A stretch of DNA of 43,607 nt from a bacterium (GTDB taxonomy: Bacteria; Chlamydiota; Chlamydiia; Chlamydiales; SM23-39): positions 1 through 43,607 of the forward strand of contig JAJZPH010000013.1 of the NCBI GenBank assembly GCA_021811265.1, written 5' to 3'. The notes below the pieces were generated by a model. The model was not told the DNA's origin. It did not search any database and saw only the letters and a program-made list of their open reading frames with translations. Numbering within the stretch: the stretch's first letter is position 1; each line of letters opens with the position of its first letter. Positions 34,418 to 42,473 of this stretch are shown here, one piece after another. The translations under genes were made by a program, and so were the position numbers.

Positions 34418-34596
34418 AAAGTAACGCGAGTTTTGGGTATGCCGCTCTATGAAAAAGGCAGATATTTCAGATGATTTAACAACCAAAATTGGGAAAATAG
34501 AGGTCGAAGGCGCCCTCATTTTCCCAATTTTGGTTGTTAAATCGCTGAAAGATAGCCCTTTTTCATGAGTGCCTTATCCAAAACTCGCGTTAGTTT
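34418..34596. repeat. Long inverted repeat IR3 (about 179 bp)
   Basis: Arms 34418-34498 and 34518-34596 pair over about 80 bases with a 19-base loop. The outer part TAACGCGAGTTTTGG and the inner AACAACCAAAATTGGGAAAA are perfect; the middle around GAAAAAGG has small differences. The element fills the gap between the AsmA-like gene and the SDR gene, both on the minus strand. Its sequence is not that of IR1/IR2, though its size and placement are alike. Confidence 0.88.
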
Positions 34597-34602
34597 ACAG
34601 CT

Positions 34603-35433
34603 TCAAATCATCAGTCGATGAGGATAGGTGAAACGAAAGCCCTCTTTGATGATTCTGTTGTGAGAAATGCGTTTATTTCCATTTAAGGGATGTTGCGATG
34701 CATCCCAAATAGGAGGGGTCAGGTGAAACCGCTTGGATATCATATCGTAAAACTCTTTTTGCTTGGGATGATCGTTGTCGGAGAGATTGTAGACTCCTTT
34801 GAGCTCTCTTTGTAGAGAATAATCGATAGCGTGGACAACATCTTCTTCGTGAACCATATTGGTAAAATTTTCCCCGCTACCAGAGAGTACTTTTCCTTGA
34901 AGGTCTTTTATTTTTTTTGAAATTTCTCTTCCAGGGCCATAGATGTCGCTTAGGCGCAAGATGCACACTTGCCATCCCAGGTCGATCAAAGAGAGGTAGC
35001 AGCTTTCTGTTTCAATGAGGATTTTTCCTTCTAATGTAGTTGCAAGAAGAGGGGACTTTTCATTGACCCAAAGACCATGATGGTTTCCATAAACACTACA
35101 ATTGCTAGTATAAATGAGTGTTTTTGGCGTTTGCATCTCGAGTGCGCAGGATTTGATAAAGCGTGCTGTGCTAAGAAAGGTCTGTTCGATGTCCCCATGG
35201 CGGTTTGCGGATAAGGTAAGGATAATGGCATCATTTTCTAAAAGAATTTGGGCAATCACTCCATCAGCGCTTCCCTTATAAAGGGCTGTTTTTTGGACAA
35301 TTTTAGAAAGTAGTTTGATTTTTTTGGGGCTAGAAGTGGTGGCGGTGATCTCATATCCCTTTTTTGCCCAATAGATCGCAAGTTCTGTTCCAATGTATCC
35401 ACTTCCGATGATGGCAACCCGTTTTGGATTCAC
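34603..35433 (-). CDS. Extended SDR: NAD(P)-dependent epimerase/dehydratase-like protein
   Basis: 276 residues. A Rossmann nucleotide-binding motif, AIIGSGYIGTELA, begins the chain, with a TSNCSVYGNHHG strand and the late RLSDIYGPGREI found in sugar-nucleotide epimerases. The usual YxxxK catalytic pair is not obvious: the expected region reads LEGKILIETESC, so activity may be altered. It resembles the YeeZ-like branch of SDRs, whose substrate is unknown. The start overlaps the stop codon of the exonuclease gene by 4 bases, so the two are co-transcribed. Confidence 0.8.
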   Translation of the reverse strand: MNPKRVAIIGSGYIGTELAIYWAKKGYEITATTSSPKKIKLLSKIVQKTALYKGSADGVIAQILLENDAIILTLSANRHGDIEQTFLSTARFIKSCALEMQTPKTLIYTSNCSVYGNHHGLWVNEKSPLLATTLEGKILIETESCYLSLIDLGWQVCILRLSDIYGPGREISKKIKDLQGKVLSGSGENFTNMVHEEDVVHAIDYSLQRELKGVYNLSDNDHPKQKEFYDMISKRFHLTPPIWDASQHPLNGNKRISHNRIIKEGFRFTYPHRLMI

Positions 35434-36161
35434 AAAGAGACTCCCTCTAAAAGATTTTTCTTTTCAAAAGCAGCTTTTAAAGATCTATTTTCCTCTTTAT
35501 CGAAAACTCCATTTTTCTGCAGCCATTGGATATATCCCTTTGGGATATCTTCGAGGCGCGTCCCCTGGTACTTTCCAAAGGGCATATGGCTAATTGCGGT
35601 TGGATTTTTGCAAGAAGTGTTTTTCATGAGCTCTAAAATCACATCAAGCGTTAAATCGTCGCACAGGGAGATGAAGACACGGTAGAGCGTAACGACGTCA
35701 TGCAAAGCACGATGGGCTTGATTGGAGGGAATGTCGAACGCCTCTCGTAAATATTGCAATGAGTGGCGAGGAAGATCAGGACGGTACTTTCTTGCCCATT
35801 TGAGAGAATCGATAAAGCGCCAAGGAGGAAGGGAAAGGAAAGAGCGTTCGAATTCTTTTTCTAAAAAAGGCTTGTCAAAAGCATCGTTGTTGTGGGCGAT
35901 CAACACCACATCTCCTTCACAAAAAGAGAGGAATTTTTTTCCAGCCTCTGCAAAATAGGGAGCATCTTTCACCATTTCATCAGTGATGTGATGGATGGCT
36001 GTTGTTTCTTGGGGTATAGGAATACCAGGATGAATGAGTTCACTGAAGCTTAGGTTGCGGATGGGATCGTAGGCGGCAAGCTCGATAATGCGATCTTTGT
36101 CTGGTAGAGTGCCTGTGGTCTCTGTGTCGTAAAAAATAGGGCGTAAAACCATACACACCAT
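35430..36161 (-). CDS. DnaQ-like 3'-5' exonuclease with C-terminal DUF3820
   Basis: 243 residues. The DEDDh exonuclease fold covers about residues 6-170: FYDTETTG (DxE), AHNNDAFDKPF (second Asp) and QAHRALHDVVTLYRV (HxxxxD). The C-terminal MPFGKYQGTRLEDIPKGYIQWL is a DUF3820 module, often appended to such nucleases. Members proofread DNA or trim RNA; without a polymerase partner nearby the substrate is open. ATG 36161 and ATG 36152 are both possible starts. It leads a two-gene minus-strand unit with the SDR gene. Confidence 0.88.
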   Translation of the reverse strand: MVCMVLRPIFYDTETTGTLPDKDRIIELAAYDPIRNLSFSELIHPGIPIPQETTAIHHITDEMVKDAPYFAEAGKKFLSFCEGDVVLIAHNNDAFDKPFLEKEFERSFLSLPPWRFIDSLKWARKYRPDLPRHSLQYLREAFDIPSNQAHRALHDVVTLYRVFISLCDDLTLDVILELMKNTSCKNPTAISHMPFGKYQGTRLEDIPKGYIQWLQKNGVFDKEENRSLKAAFEKKNLLEGVSL

Positions 36162-36171
36162 CTTTAAGGAT

Positions 36172-36201
36172 AGTGAAGCGATTTTTCCAAATCACTTCAG
36201 T
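36172..36201. promoter_or_regulatory. Inverted repeat in the exonuclease/lipoprotein divergent gap
   Basis: AGTGAAGCGATTT (36172-36184) and AAATCACTTCAGT (36189-36201) pair at 11 of 13 positions around four bases. It lies 10 bases upstream of the exonuclease ATG and 60 bases upstream of the lipoprotein gene, a position suited to an operator for one or both. Confidence 0.3.
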
Positions 36202-36262
36202 ATAGATTTTTTAACATGTATGAGATATATTTGTATCTAAAAAAATTTGAAACGGAGTTTTT

Positions 36263-36436
36263 ATGAGAAAGGGAATTTGTGTGTTTTTCTTTTCTTTATT
36301 TATTTTAACGGGCTGTTTTCAATCGAGAAGCTCTGAAGAAGAAGAGCTTAGGACGGTTCCCGTGACGAACAATCCACTCCTTCTACCGTCGGGTGCGCAA
36401 GACATGCCTGGAATCCCCACGGGAACTCCACGCTGA
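36263..36436 (+). CDS. Small putative lipoprotein (57 aa)
   Basis: A short gene behind GGAG at 36254-36257. It begins MRKGICVFFFSLFILTGC, a standard lipoprotein signal with lipobox LTGC and Cys18 as the lipidated residue. The mature part is about 40 residues: an acidic patch (SSEEEELRT) and a Pro/Gly-rich tail (PLLLPSG, PGIPTGTPR), probably unstructured. No family is recognised. It sits alone between the exonuclease gene and pdhA, with its own upstream region. Confidence 0.65.
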   Translation: MRKGICVFFFSLFILTGCFQSRSSEEEELRTVPVTNNPLLLPSGAQDMPGIPTGTPR

Positions 36437-36508
36437 ATTTATTGCTTCGCAGGAAAAGCTTCGGCTCTTTCCAATCAATTTTGAGAAGAAAAAAAGTTAG
36501 GCTGTTTT

Positions 36509-36537
36509 TTCACCTTTCGATGAAAGAGGGAGGTGAA
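36509..36537. promoter_or_regulatory. Hairpin upstream of pdhA
   Basis: TTCACC (36509-36514) pairs with GGTGAA (36532-36537), and an inner TTTC/GAAA pair extends the stem. It lies 60-90 bases before pdhA, just ahead of a TATAAAT at 36543 that may belong to the pdh promoter. It could be an operator or leader structure. Confidence 0.3.
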
Positions 36538-36597
36538 CGTCTATAAATTCTCTTGCCCCCTTTTCTTTTTTTTACTAAAAGAAAGAAGGAGCATTCT

Positions 36598-37638
36598 ATG
36601 ACCGAAGAAAAAGCCCATGTATTTGCTTTTGATGAAGAAAAAGTGATGAAGCAGCTGGGGAAAGAAAAGCTTCTTTCTTTGTTCGAAAAGATGTTGTTCA
36701 TTCGCATTTTTGAAGCGAGGGCTGAAAATGCTTATTTGCAAGGAAAAATCGGAGGGTTTTTTCACTCCTATGCAGGTCAGGAGGCTATACAAACTGCAAG
36801 TGTAGCTGTGTTTGGTTTAAATAATTGGTATACAACAACTTATAGATGTCATGCTCTTGCTATACTTTTGGGAGAGGATCCCAAGGGCTTAATGGCGGAA
36901 TTCTTTGGAAAAGAGAGTGGTAATGTCAAAGGGAGAGGAGGATCGATGCACCTCTTTTCTGACCGGATGCTCGGTGGTCTTGCCATTGTAGGAGGGCACA
37001 TTCCGATCGCAACGGGTGCTGCTTTTTCTCTAAAATATCAACAGAAAAAAGGTGAGTTTTCCATTTGCTTTTTAGGAGAGGGGGCTGTGGCGCAAGGATC
37101 TTTTTACGAATCACTCAATTTAGCCTCTCTTTGGAATCTGCCTTGCGTGTATGTGGTTGAGAACAATAAATGGGGAATGGGCACTAATGTTGAAAAAGCA
37201 ATTGCCCCTCTTCCGATTGGGGAAAAATTTGGCTTACTCTACAACATGAAATCTTTGACGCTCGATGGAATGGATCTTCTGGCATGCATAGCAGGATTTG
37301 TGGAGGCAAAAAATGAAATGCAAAAAAACGAGCGTCCTATTTTGATTGAGGCCGTAACCGAGCGTTTTCGGGGACATTCTATTTCTGATCCCGGGCTCTA
37401 TCGCACAAAAGAGGAGCTGAAAAGGATCCAAAAAAAAGATCCGATCGAACAGATGAAACAACGCTTATTGTCGTGCCAATTTCTTAATCAAGAAGAGTTG
37501 CAAGCCATGGAAGAAAAGATCAAAAAAGAGGTTAAAGATGCCGAGGTATTTGCCGATCAGAGTCCATTTCCAAATCCCGTAACTCTTGAAGAGGGAGTTT
37601 TTGCTGAAAAAAGAGGGCTCTGTGACACAGAACGTTGA
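36598..37638 (+). CDS. pdhA: Pyruvate dehydrogenase E1 component, alpha subunit
   Basis: 346 residues from ATG 36598, with AAGGAG (36586-36591) 6 bases upstream. As the alpha half of the E1 heterotetramer it binds thiamine diphosphate and decarboxylates pyruvate. The TPP motif starts GEGAVAQGSFYESLNLA and ends VENNKWGMGT (a GEG in place of GDG). Also typical are GGFFHSYAGQEAIQ, GGSMHLF, GGHIPIATGAA and a phosphorylation-loop-like RFRGHSISDPGLYR. It heads pdhA-pdhB-pdhC, an order shared with Chlamydiaceae. E3 (lipoamide dehydrogenase) is not in the window. Confidence 0.97.
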   Translation: MTEEKAHVFAFDEEKVMKQLGKEKLLSLFEKMLFIRIFEARAENAYLQGKIGGFFHSYAGQEAIQTASVAVFGLNNWYTTTYRCHALAILLGEDPKGLMAEFFGKESGNVKGRGGSMHLFSDRMLGGLAIVGGHIPIATGAAFSLKYQQKKGEFSICFLGEGAVAQGSFYESLNLASLWNLPCVYVVENNKWGMGTNVEKAIAPLPIGEKFGLLYNMKSLTLDGMDLLACIAGFVEAKNEMQKNERPILIEAVTERFRGHSISDPGLYRTKEELKRIQKKDPIEQMKQRLLSCQFLNQEELQAMEEKIKKEVKDAEVFADQSPFPNPVTLEEGVFAEKRGLCDTER

Positions 37639-38599
37639 AATGAGAGAGGCTCTTCGCCTCGCAATGGAAGAAGAGATGGAGCGCGATGCGAGGGTCTTTC
37701 TTCTTGGTGAAGAGGTGGGCGCATATGAGGGCGCCTATAAAGTTTCGAAGGGACTTTTGGAGAAATTTGGTAGCAAGCGAGTGATTGACACGCCGATTGC
37801 GGAAAATGGATTTTCGGGAGTGGCGATTGGCGCTGCAATGACGGGGCTAAGGCCTATCGTTGAATTTATGAGCTGGAACTTTTCTTTCGTCGCGGCAGAT
37901 CAACTCATATCTAATGCGTGCAAGCTTTTTTACATGTCGGGAGGGCGCTTTTCCGTTCCTATCGTCTTTCGAGGGCCCAATGGAGCTGCGGCTCAAGTTT
38001 CTTGCCAGCATTCTCACAATGTCGAGTCGTTGTATGGGAATTTTCCTGGGTGGAAAATAATTGCTCCGAGTAATGCCTATGATGCCAAGGGGCTTTTGAA
38101 AGCAGCCATTCGGGAAGAAAATCCAGTCTTGTTTTTGGAAAACGAGCTGCTCTACAGCAATCGAATGGATATTCCCAAAGAAGAGTATCTGATTGCAATT
38201 GGAAAGGGCAAAGTTGTGCAAGAGGGCACTCACGTAACTCTTGTTTCCTATAGTCGTATGATGGAATTTTGCAAGGAGGCAGTAGCCTCTTTGCAGAAAA
38301 ATAAGATTTCTGTCGAGCTAATCGACCTGAGAACGATCAAGCCGCTCGACATTGCGCTTATTGCCCAGTCGGTCAAAAAAACGCACCGTTGCGTCATTGT
38401 GGAAGAGGGACACTATTTTTCTGGCATTTCTGCAGAAATTGGTTTTGAAATTACGGAGCACTGCTTTGGCTTTCTCGATGCTCCCGTCAAACGTGTATGT
38501 GCAAAAGAGACGCCTCTTCCCTATTCCATCGTGTTGGAAAAAGAAGCTCTCCCCAGCAAGGAAAGAATTATAGAAGCAGTTGTTGCAACGATTTCTTAA
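37622..38599 (+). CDS. pdhB: Pyruvate dehydrogenase E1 component, beta subunit
   Basis: 325 residues from GTG 37622, preceded by GAGGG; it overlaps pdhA by 17 bases. ATG 37640 is an alternative start without a ribosome site. The beta subunit completes the E1 active site and binds E2. Conserved stretches are MREALRLAMEEEMERDARVF, LLGEEVGAYEGAYKVSKGL, VIDTPIAENGFSGVAIGAA, VFRGPNGAA, QHSHNVESLY and LIDLRTIKPLD. No defects are seen. Confidence 0.97.
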   Translation: MTQNVEMREALRLAMEEEMERDARVFLLGEEVGAYEGAYKVSKGLLEKFGSKRVIDTPIAENGFSGVAIGAAMTGLRPIVEFMSWNFSFVAADQLISNACKLFYMSGGRFSVPIVFRGPNGAAAQVSCQHSHNVESLYGNFPGWKIIAPSNAYDAKGLLKAAIREENPVLFLENELLYSNRMDIPKEEYLIAIGKGKVVQEGTHVTLVSYSRMMEFCKEAVASLQKNKISVELIDLRTIKPLDIALIAQSVKKTHRCVIVEEGHYFSGISAEIGFEITEHCFGFLDAPVKRVCAKETPLPYSIVLEKEALPSKERIIEAVVATIS

Positions 38600-38644
38600 A
38601 TCGGAGACTCTCAAGTCGGAGATTCTCGAATCGGAGATGAATTT
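38600..38644 (+). repeat. Three tandem 15-bp repeats between pdhB and pdhC
   Basis: Three units of 15 bases (38600, 38615, 38630) each begin [AG]TCGGAGA; the first two continue CTCTCAA and TTCTCGA, the third TGAATTT. Every unit contains a GGAGA that resembles a ribosome-binding site; the last lies about 9 bases before the pdhC ATG. Slipped-strand duplication of the ribosome-site region is the simplest origin. Confidence 0.75.
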
Positions 38645-38646
38645 TT

Positions 38647-39921
38647 ATGCAGTATACCATTGTGATGCCCAAGCTTTCCCCAACGATGGAGTCTGGACAG
38701 ATTGTCAAATGGCACAAGAAAATCGGAGAATTTGTCAAAGAAGGAGATCTTCTTTTTGATGTGAACACCGACAAAGCGACGATCGAATACCGCTCACCAG
38801 AAGAGGGCTTTTTAAGAAAAATCTACACACAGGAAAACCAGGCGGCAGCTCGCGGTGCATCAGTTGCTATTTTAACGTCAACGCTCGATGAAAAAATCGA
38901 CGACGCTGTCTCTTCTCCACCCGCTTTTTCTGTGGAAAAAAAAGAAACGATGCAAAAGGTGGAGGAGACAGCCGAAATTCCATCGCCCTCTCAGCCCTCT
39001 TTTGTTCCCGAGCCTCCCTTAGAAACAGTCTCCTTTCAAGAGTCCTCCTGGGAATTTCACAAGCGAGCTCTAGCCTCTCCCTTGGCACGCAGGCTGGCAC
39101 AGCAAGAGGGCCTTGATTTAGAGAGCACTACGGGATCTGGTCCCGATGGGATGGTTGTGAGTCGCGACCTTCTGGGTGCTAGAAAAAAAACTCCTTTTGC
39201 GTTTTGCGAAAAAACAAGGCCCGAAATTCCTGCGGGCAGCTATGTGGAAGAAAAGCCCTCTTTGATGCGACAGGTGATTGGAAAAAGACTGCAAGAGGCC
39301 AAGAGTTTTATTCCCCATTTTTACGTTACGCAAGAGATCCAAATGTCCCTTCTTGTCGAGATAAGAAAAGAGCTCAAGAGCGCTGAAATTGATGTGACAG
39401 TAAATGATTGTATCGTCAAAGCAGCCGCACTTGCCCTTCGTGAAAATCCCCATGTCAATAGTGGCTTTCATAGTGTGAACCAGACTATCATTCGATTCCA
39501 AACGATTGACATAGCAGTTGCAGTCTCCTTGCCCGAGGGATTGATCACGCCGATCATTCGCTATGCGGATTATAAAAACTTAAGCCAGATTTCTCAGGAA
39601 ATAAAAGCTCTTTCTTTGAGGGCAAAAGAGGGGAAGTTACGTCCTGAAGAGTATAAAGGTGGATCTTTTACCATCTCGAACCTGGGCATGTATGGCATCC
39701 ATGATTTTCAAGCAGTCTTAAATCCTCCTCAAGCGGCCATTTTGGCCGTGGGTGCCATCGAGGATAAGCCCCTTGTCTCAGAAGGAGCTCTTGTGGCAGG
39801 AAAGGTTCTTACAGTGGCTCTTTCGGCAGACCATCGCGTTGTGGATGGCAGAGACGCTGCACTTTTTCTCGGGTCGTTGAAAAAGTTCTTGGAAAACCCT
39901 TCTTTTTTATTGTTGGGATAG
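38647..39921 (+). CDS. pdhC: Dihydrolipoamide acetyltransferase, E2 of pyruvate dehydrogenase
   Basis: 424 residues. It transfers the acetyl group to CoA and forms the core of the complex. One N-terminal lipoyl domain (about 1-80) has the lipoylated Lys in DVNTDKATIEY (Lys43). A Pro/Ala/Glu linker follows, then an E1/E3-binding domain at about 140-178 (ASPLARRLAQQEGLDL, GSGPDGMVVSRDL). The catalytic domain ends in SADHRVVDGRDAALFL, with the active-site His and Asp-Gly. A single lipoyl domain is usual for chlamydial E2. The gene ends 12 bases from the convergent mpg gene, with no clear terminator between. Confidence 0.96.
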   Translation: MQYTIVMPKLSPTMESGQIVKWHKKIGEFVKEGDLLFDVNTDKATIEYRSPEEGFLRKIYTQENQAAARGASVAILTSTLDEKIDDAVSSPPAFSVEKKETMQKVEETAEIPSPSQPSFVPEPPLETVSFQESSWEFHKRALASPLARRLAQQEGLDLESTTGSGPDGMVVSRDLLGARKKTPFAFCEKTRPEIPAGSYVEEKPSLMRQVIGKRLQEAKSFIPHFYVTQEIQMSLLVEIRKELKSAEIDVTVNDCIVKAAALALRENPHVNSGFHSVNQTIIRFQTIDIAVAVSLPEGLITPIIRYADYKNLSQISQEIKALSLRAKEGKLRPEEYKGGSFTISNLGMYGIHDFQAVLNPPQAAILAVGAIEDKPLVSEGALVAGKVLTVALSADHRVVDGRDAALFLGSLKKFLENPSFLLLG

Positions 39922-39933
39922 GCGATTGCCCAA

Positions 39934-40533
39934 TTACTTTTTTAAGCAAAAGCGCCAGGGGAGAAGGGCATCTTCTTTGGCATAATCCACTCCAATGCGG
40001 CAAGAAACTAAGATTTCATGCTGATCCACTGTAGCTCCCTCTTCGATCCAGATCTGGTTTCCAGTAAGCGAGATACTATTGTGTTTGAGAGAAATACCCA
40101 AAGCTTTGGTCAAAGTTCCAGGCCCTGAGCAAAGAGTTGCATCTACCTCTTTTTTCTTTCTTCTTCGCAACATAATGCCGATCCCATCGAGAGGTTGTAA
40201 TCCTCGAATGAGGACGGCATGAGGAGTTCCTTTTTTGTGCGTGACCACGTTGAAGAGCAGGTGCATGCCATAGCAGAGGTAGACATAAGCTATCCCTCCT
40301 TCCTCGTAGAGTGTTTTTGTGCGCTCTGTATATCTGCCATTATAGGCGTGCGAGGCACGATCGCTTACCCCTGCATAGGCTTCGGTTTCCACGATGATGC
40401 CGGAAGTAAGCTGCCCATCTAAATGAGAAATTAAAACTTTTCCAAGCAGTGATTGTGCAATTGAGACAACATCTTCTTGTAAAAAGAAGCTTTTGCTTAG
40501 TTTTTTTGCGGTTTTTCTTGCGTGATTTTCCAT
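39934..40533 (-). CDS. mpg: 3-methyladenine DNA glycosylase (AAG/Mpg type)
   Basis: 199 residues. It excises alkylated purines in base-excision repair. Motifs are IAQSLLGKVLISH, VETEAYAGVSDRASHAYNGRY (with the catalytic Glu), GIAYVYLCYGMHLLFNVVT, AVLIRGLQP and LCSGPGTLTKALGI. Its start lies 37 bases inside the end of rnr, and no good ribosome site is visible, so it is probably translated by coupling. It is the last gene of the folD-HAD-rnr-mpg chain. Confidence 0.95.
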   Translation of the reverse strand: MENHARKTAKKLSKSFFLQEDVVSIAQSLLGKVLISHLDGQLTSGIIVETEAYAGVSDRASHAYNGRYTERTKTLYEEGGIAYVYLCYGMHLLFNVVTHKKGTPHAVLIRGLQPLDGIGIMLRRRKKKEVDATLCSGPGTLTKALGISLKHNSISLTGNQIWIEEGATVDQHEILVSCRIGVDYAKEDALLPWRFCLKK

Positions 40534-42473
40534 TTGGCTTGGAGGGTAATGAGATCTAGGCTGATCAGTTTGAGGGAAATTTTATCTCCGATGGAGAATT
40601 TTTTTCGCGTTTTTTCCCCTTTCAGAGTTGAAGATGATGGAGAAAAAACGTAGTAATCGTTTCCAATTTCTGCAATGTGGATAAAACCATCGATAAAATA
40701 GCCCTCGACATCGAAAAAGAGCCCAAAGGGTTTGATCCGGGTGACCATTGCTGTGTAGATATAAGAAGGGGTACGATTTAGGTTTTTTTGGAGCAGTCGA
40801 AGCTTTTTTAGAAGAAGAAGAGAGTTCTCGGACCGAAACGCAGTTCTCTCTTGTGCTGAACAGTGAAGAGCGGTCTTTTCGAGGTCGACATCTCCCTCTT
40901 CATCAAAGACCAGTCGTTCGGCAATGAGGTCACTGTAGCGACGAATGGGGCTTGTGAAATGGCAATAATGTTCGAGAGCCAGTCCATAGTGACCCGCATT
41001 TTGGGGAGAGTAGATGGCAAGTCTCATGCTTTTGATAAAGCTTATCGAAAGTTGGTGGAAGTAGGGAGTCTCTTTGGCTTTTTTGAAAAACTCTTGGAGC
41101 TCTGTGGGCGAGGGATTGTCGGCGATCTCGAAGCCAAGGGAGCGTGCAAGCGAGGCAAACTCTAAAAAATCCTCTTCAGTAGGCGCTTCATGGATGCGGT
41201 AGAGGAGGATCTTTTCCTTCTGGTTTAAGTGTTTGGCAATGGTTTCGTTTGCTTTTAGCATAAACTCTTCGACCAGTTGGTGAGTAAGATCATATTCGTG
41301 AAGTTCGATTCCTAACACTTCTCCTTTTGCATCGATCACTACCTCCACATCGGGAAGAGCCAAATCGACGCTTCCGCGTTCGAACCGTTTTTTCTTGAGA
41401 AGAAGAGCCAAACTTCCCATCTGCTGCAAAAGGGGAAGAAAAGGGCTTTTTTCTTCTTTTTGTAGAACGGAAAAAGCTTCTTCGTAGGTAAAGCGCTTTC
41501 TGCTTTTGATGAAGGATCTACAAATTTCGTAGCTGGTCAAATTTCCCTTTGCATCAAAATCCATGAGCACCGACACTGCCAGGCGGATGACGCCAGCTTT
41601 GAGGCTGCACAAGTTGTCGCTGAGGTTTTCTGGGAGCATAGGAATGCATTTTCCTGGAAGATAGATCGAGTTGGCACGGAGAGCTGCTTCTTGGTCTAAC
41701 AAAGAGCCCGGACGCACATAATGGGCTACATCGGCAATATGAACGCCCAGATGGAAATGCCCCTTTGTGTCTTTCGTTAGAGAAAGGGCATCGTCAAAAT
41801 CTTTCGACGTTTTGGGATCGATGGTAATAGTGTCGAGATGGAGCAGATCTTTTCTTCCCTTCTCATCTTTTTTTGCCACACTCTCTCCAAAACATTCGGC
41901 CTCTTGTAAAATCTTACGGGAAAATTCGGTATGGAGCTGAAATTCAGCGATCGCAGCGTCAATGTCGATAGACGGATCGTCTATATTTCCAATTTTTTTG
42001 ATGAGAGAGGTGGAGATAGAGTCTTCCTGATTGTTCCATTGTTCGATTTTTACAAGGACGCGATCGCCCCGCTTGAGATTTTGGTTTGTATGTAAAAAGA
42101 TGGTTTTCGGTGCGGAGATGAGAGGAGAGAAGAGGATGAATCCCTTTTTTGTTTTGGTTACAACAGTTCCTCCCAGAGTCGTGCGCTTTCTTTCTAGGAT
42201 TTTTGCAACCCGCCCCTCAAAGCCCTTTGGAGATACCTTGCTTTCATCGACTGCTACTTCGACCATATCGCCATCTACGGCTCCCATGAGATAGGAGGGA
42301 GGAATAAATACCTCGCCAATTTTCTTGTTCTTTGTTTGCACAAACCCAAAGCCTCTTTGGTGGGTTTTGATCGTTCCTGCAAGGTAGAGGATAGGAGATG
42401 ATTTTTCGGCAAAAAGAAGCTTTCCTTTTTTCTTTTCTACTTTCTTGCTTTCACGGTGTTTTTTGAATTTCAT
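40497..42473 (-). CDS. rnr: Ribonuclease R
   Basis: 658 residues. A processive 3'-5' exoribonuclease that degrades structured RNA and takes part in tRNA/rRNA quality control. After a Lys-rich N-terminus (about 1-20) come cold-shock-type domains (GFGFVQTKNKKIGEVFIPP), the RNB catalytic domain with IDPKTSKDFDDALSL (acidic metal site), HIADVAHYVRPGSLLDQEA and HYGLALEHYCHFTSPIRRYSDL, and a C-terminal S1 domain (VTRIKPFGLFFDVEGYFIDG). It overlaps the HAD gene by 23 bases and mpg by 37. Confidence 0.97.
   Translation of the reverse strand: MKFKKHRESKKVEKKKGKLLFAEKSSPILYLAGTIKTHQRGFGFVQTKNKKIGEVFIPPSYLMGAVDGDMVEVAVDESKVSPKGFEGRVAKILERKRTTLGGTVVTKTKKGFILFSPLISAPKTIFLHTNQNLKRGDRVLVKIEQWNNQEDSISTSLIKKIGNIDDPSIDIDAAIAEFQLHTEFSRKILQEAECFGESVAKKDEKGRKDLLHLDTITIDPKTSKDFDDALSLTKDTKGHFHLGVHIADVAHYVRPGSLLDQEAALRANSIYLPGKCIPMLPENLSDNLCSLKAGVIRLAVSVLMDFDAKGNLTSYEICRSFIKSRKRFTYEEAFSVLQKEEKSPFLPLLQQMGSLALLLKKKRFERGSVDLALPDVEVVIDAKGEVLGIELHEYDLTHQLVEEFMLKANETIAKHLNQKEKILLYRIHEAPTEEDFLEFASLARSLGFEIADNPSPTELQEFFKKAKETPYFHQLSISFIKSMRLAIYSPQNAGHYGLALEHYCHFTSPIRRYSDLIAERLVFDEEGDVDLEKTALHCSAQERTAFRSENSLLLLKKLRLLQKNLNRTPSYIYTAMVTRIKPFGLFFDVEGYFIDGFIHIAEIGNDYYVFSPSSSTLKGEKTRKKFSIGDKISLKLISLDLITLQAKWKITQEKPQKN

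Noticed and set aside
38600..38644. Possible small CRISPR-like array
   Set aside because: Units are contiguous 15-mers without spacers; simple tandem duplication explains them.
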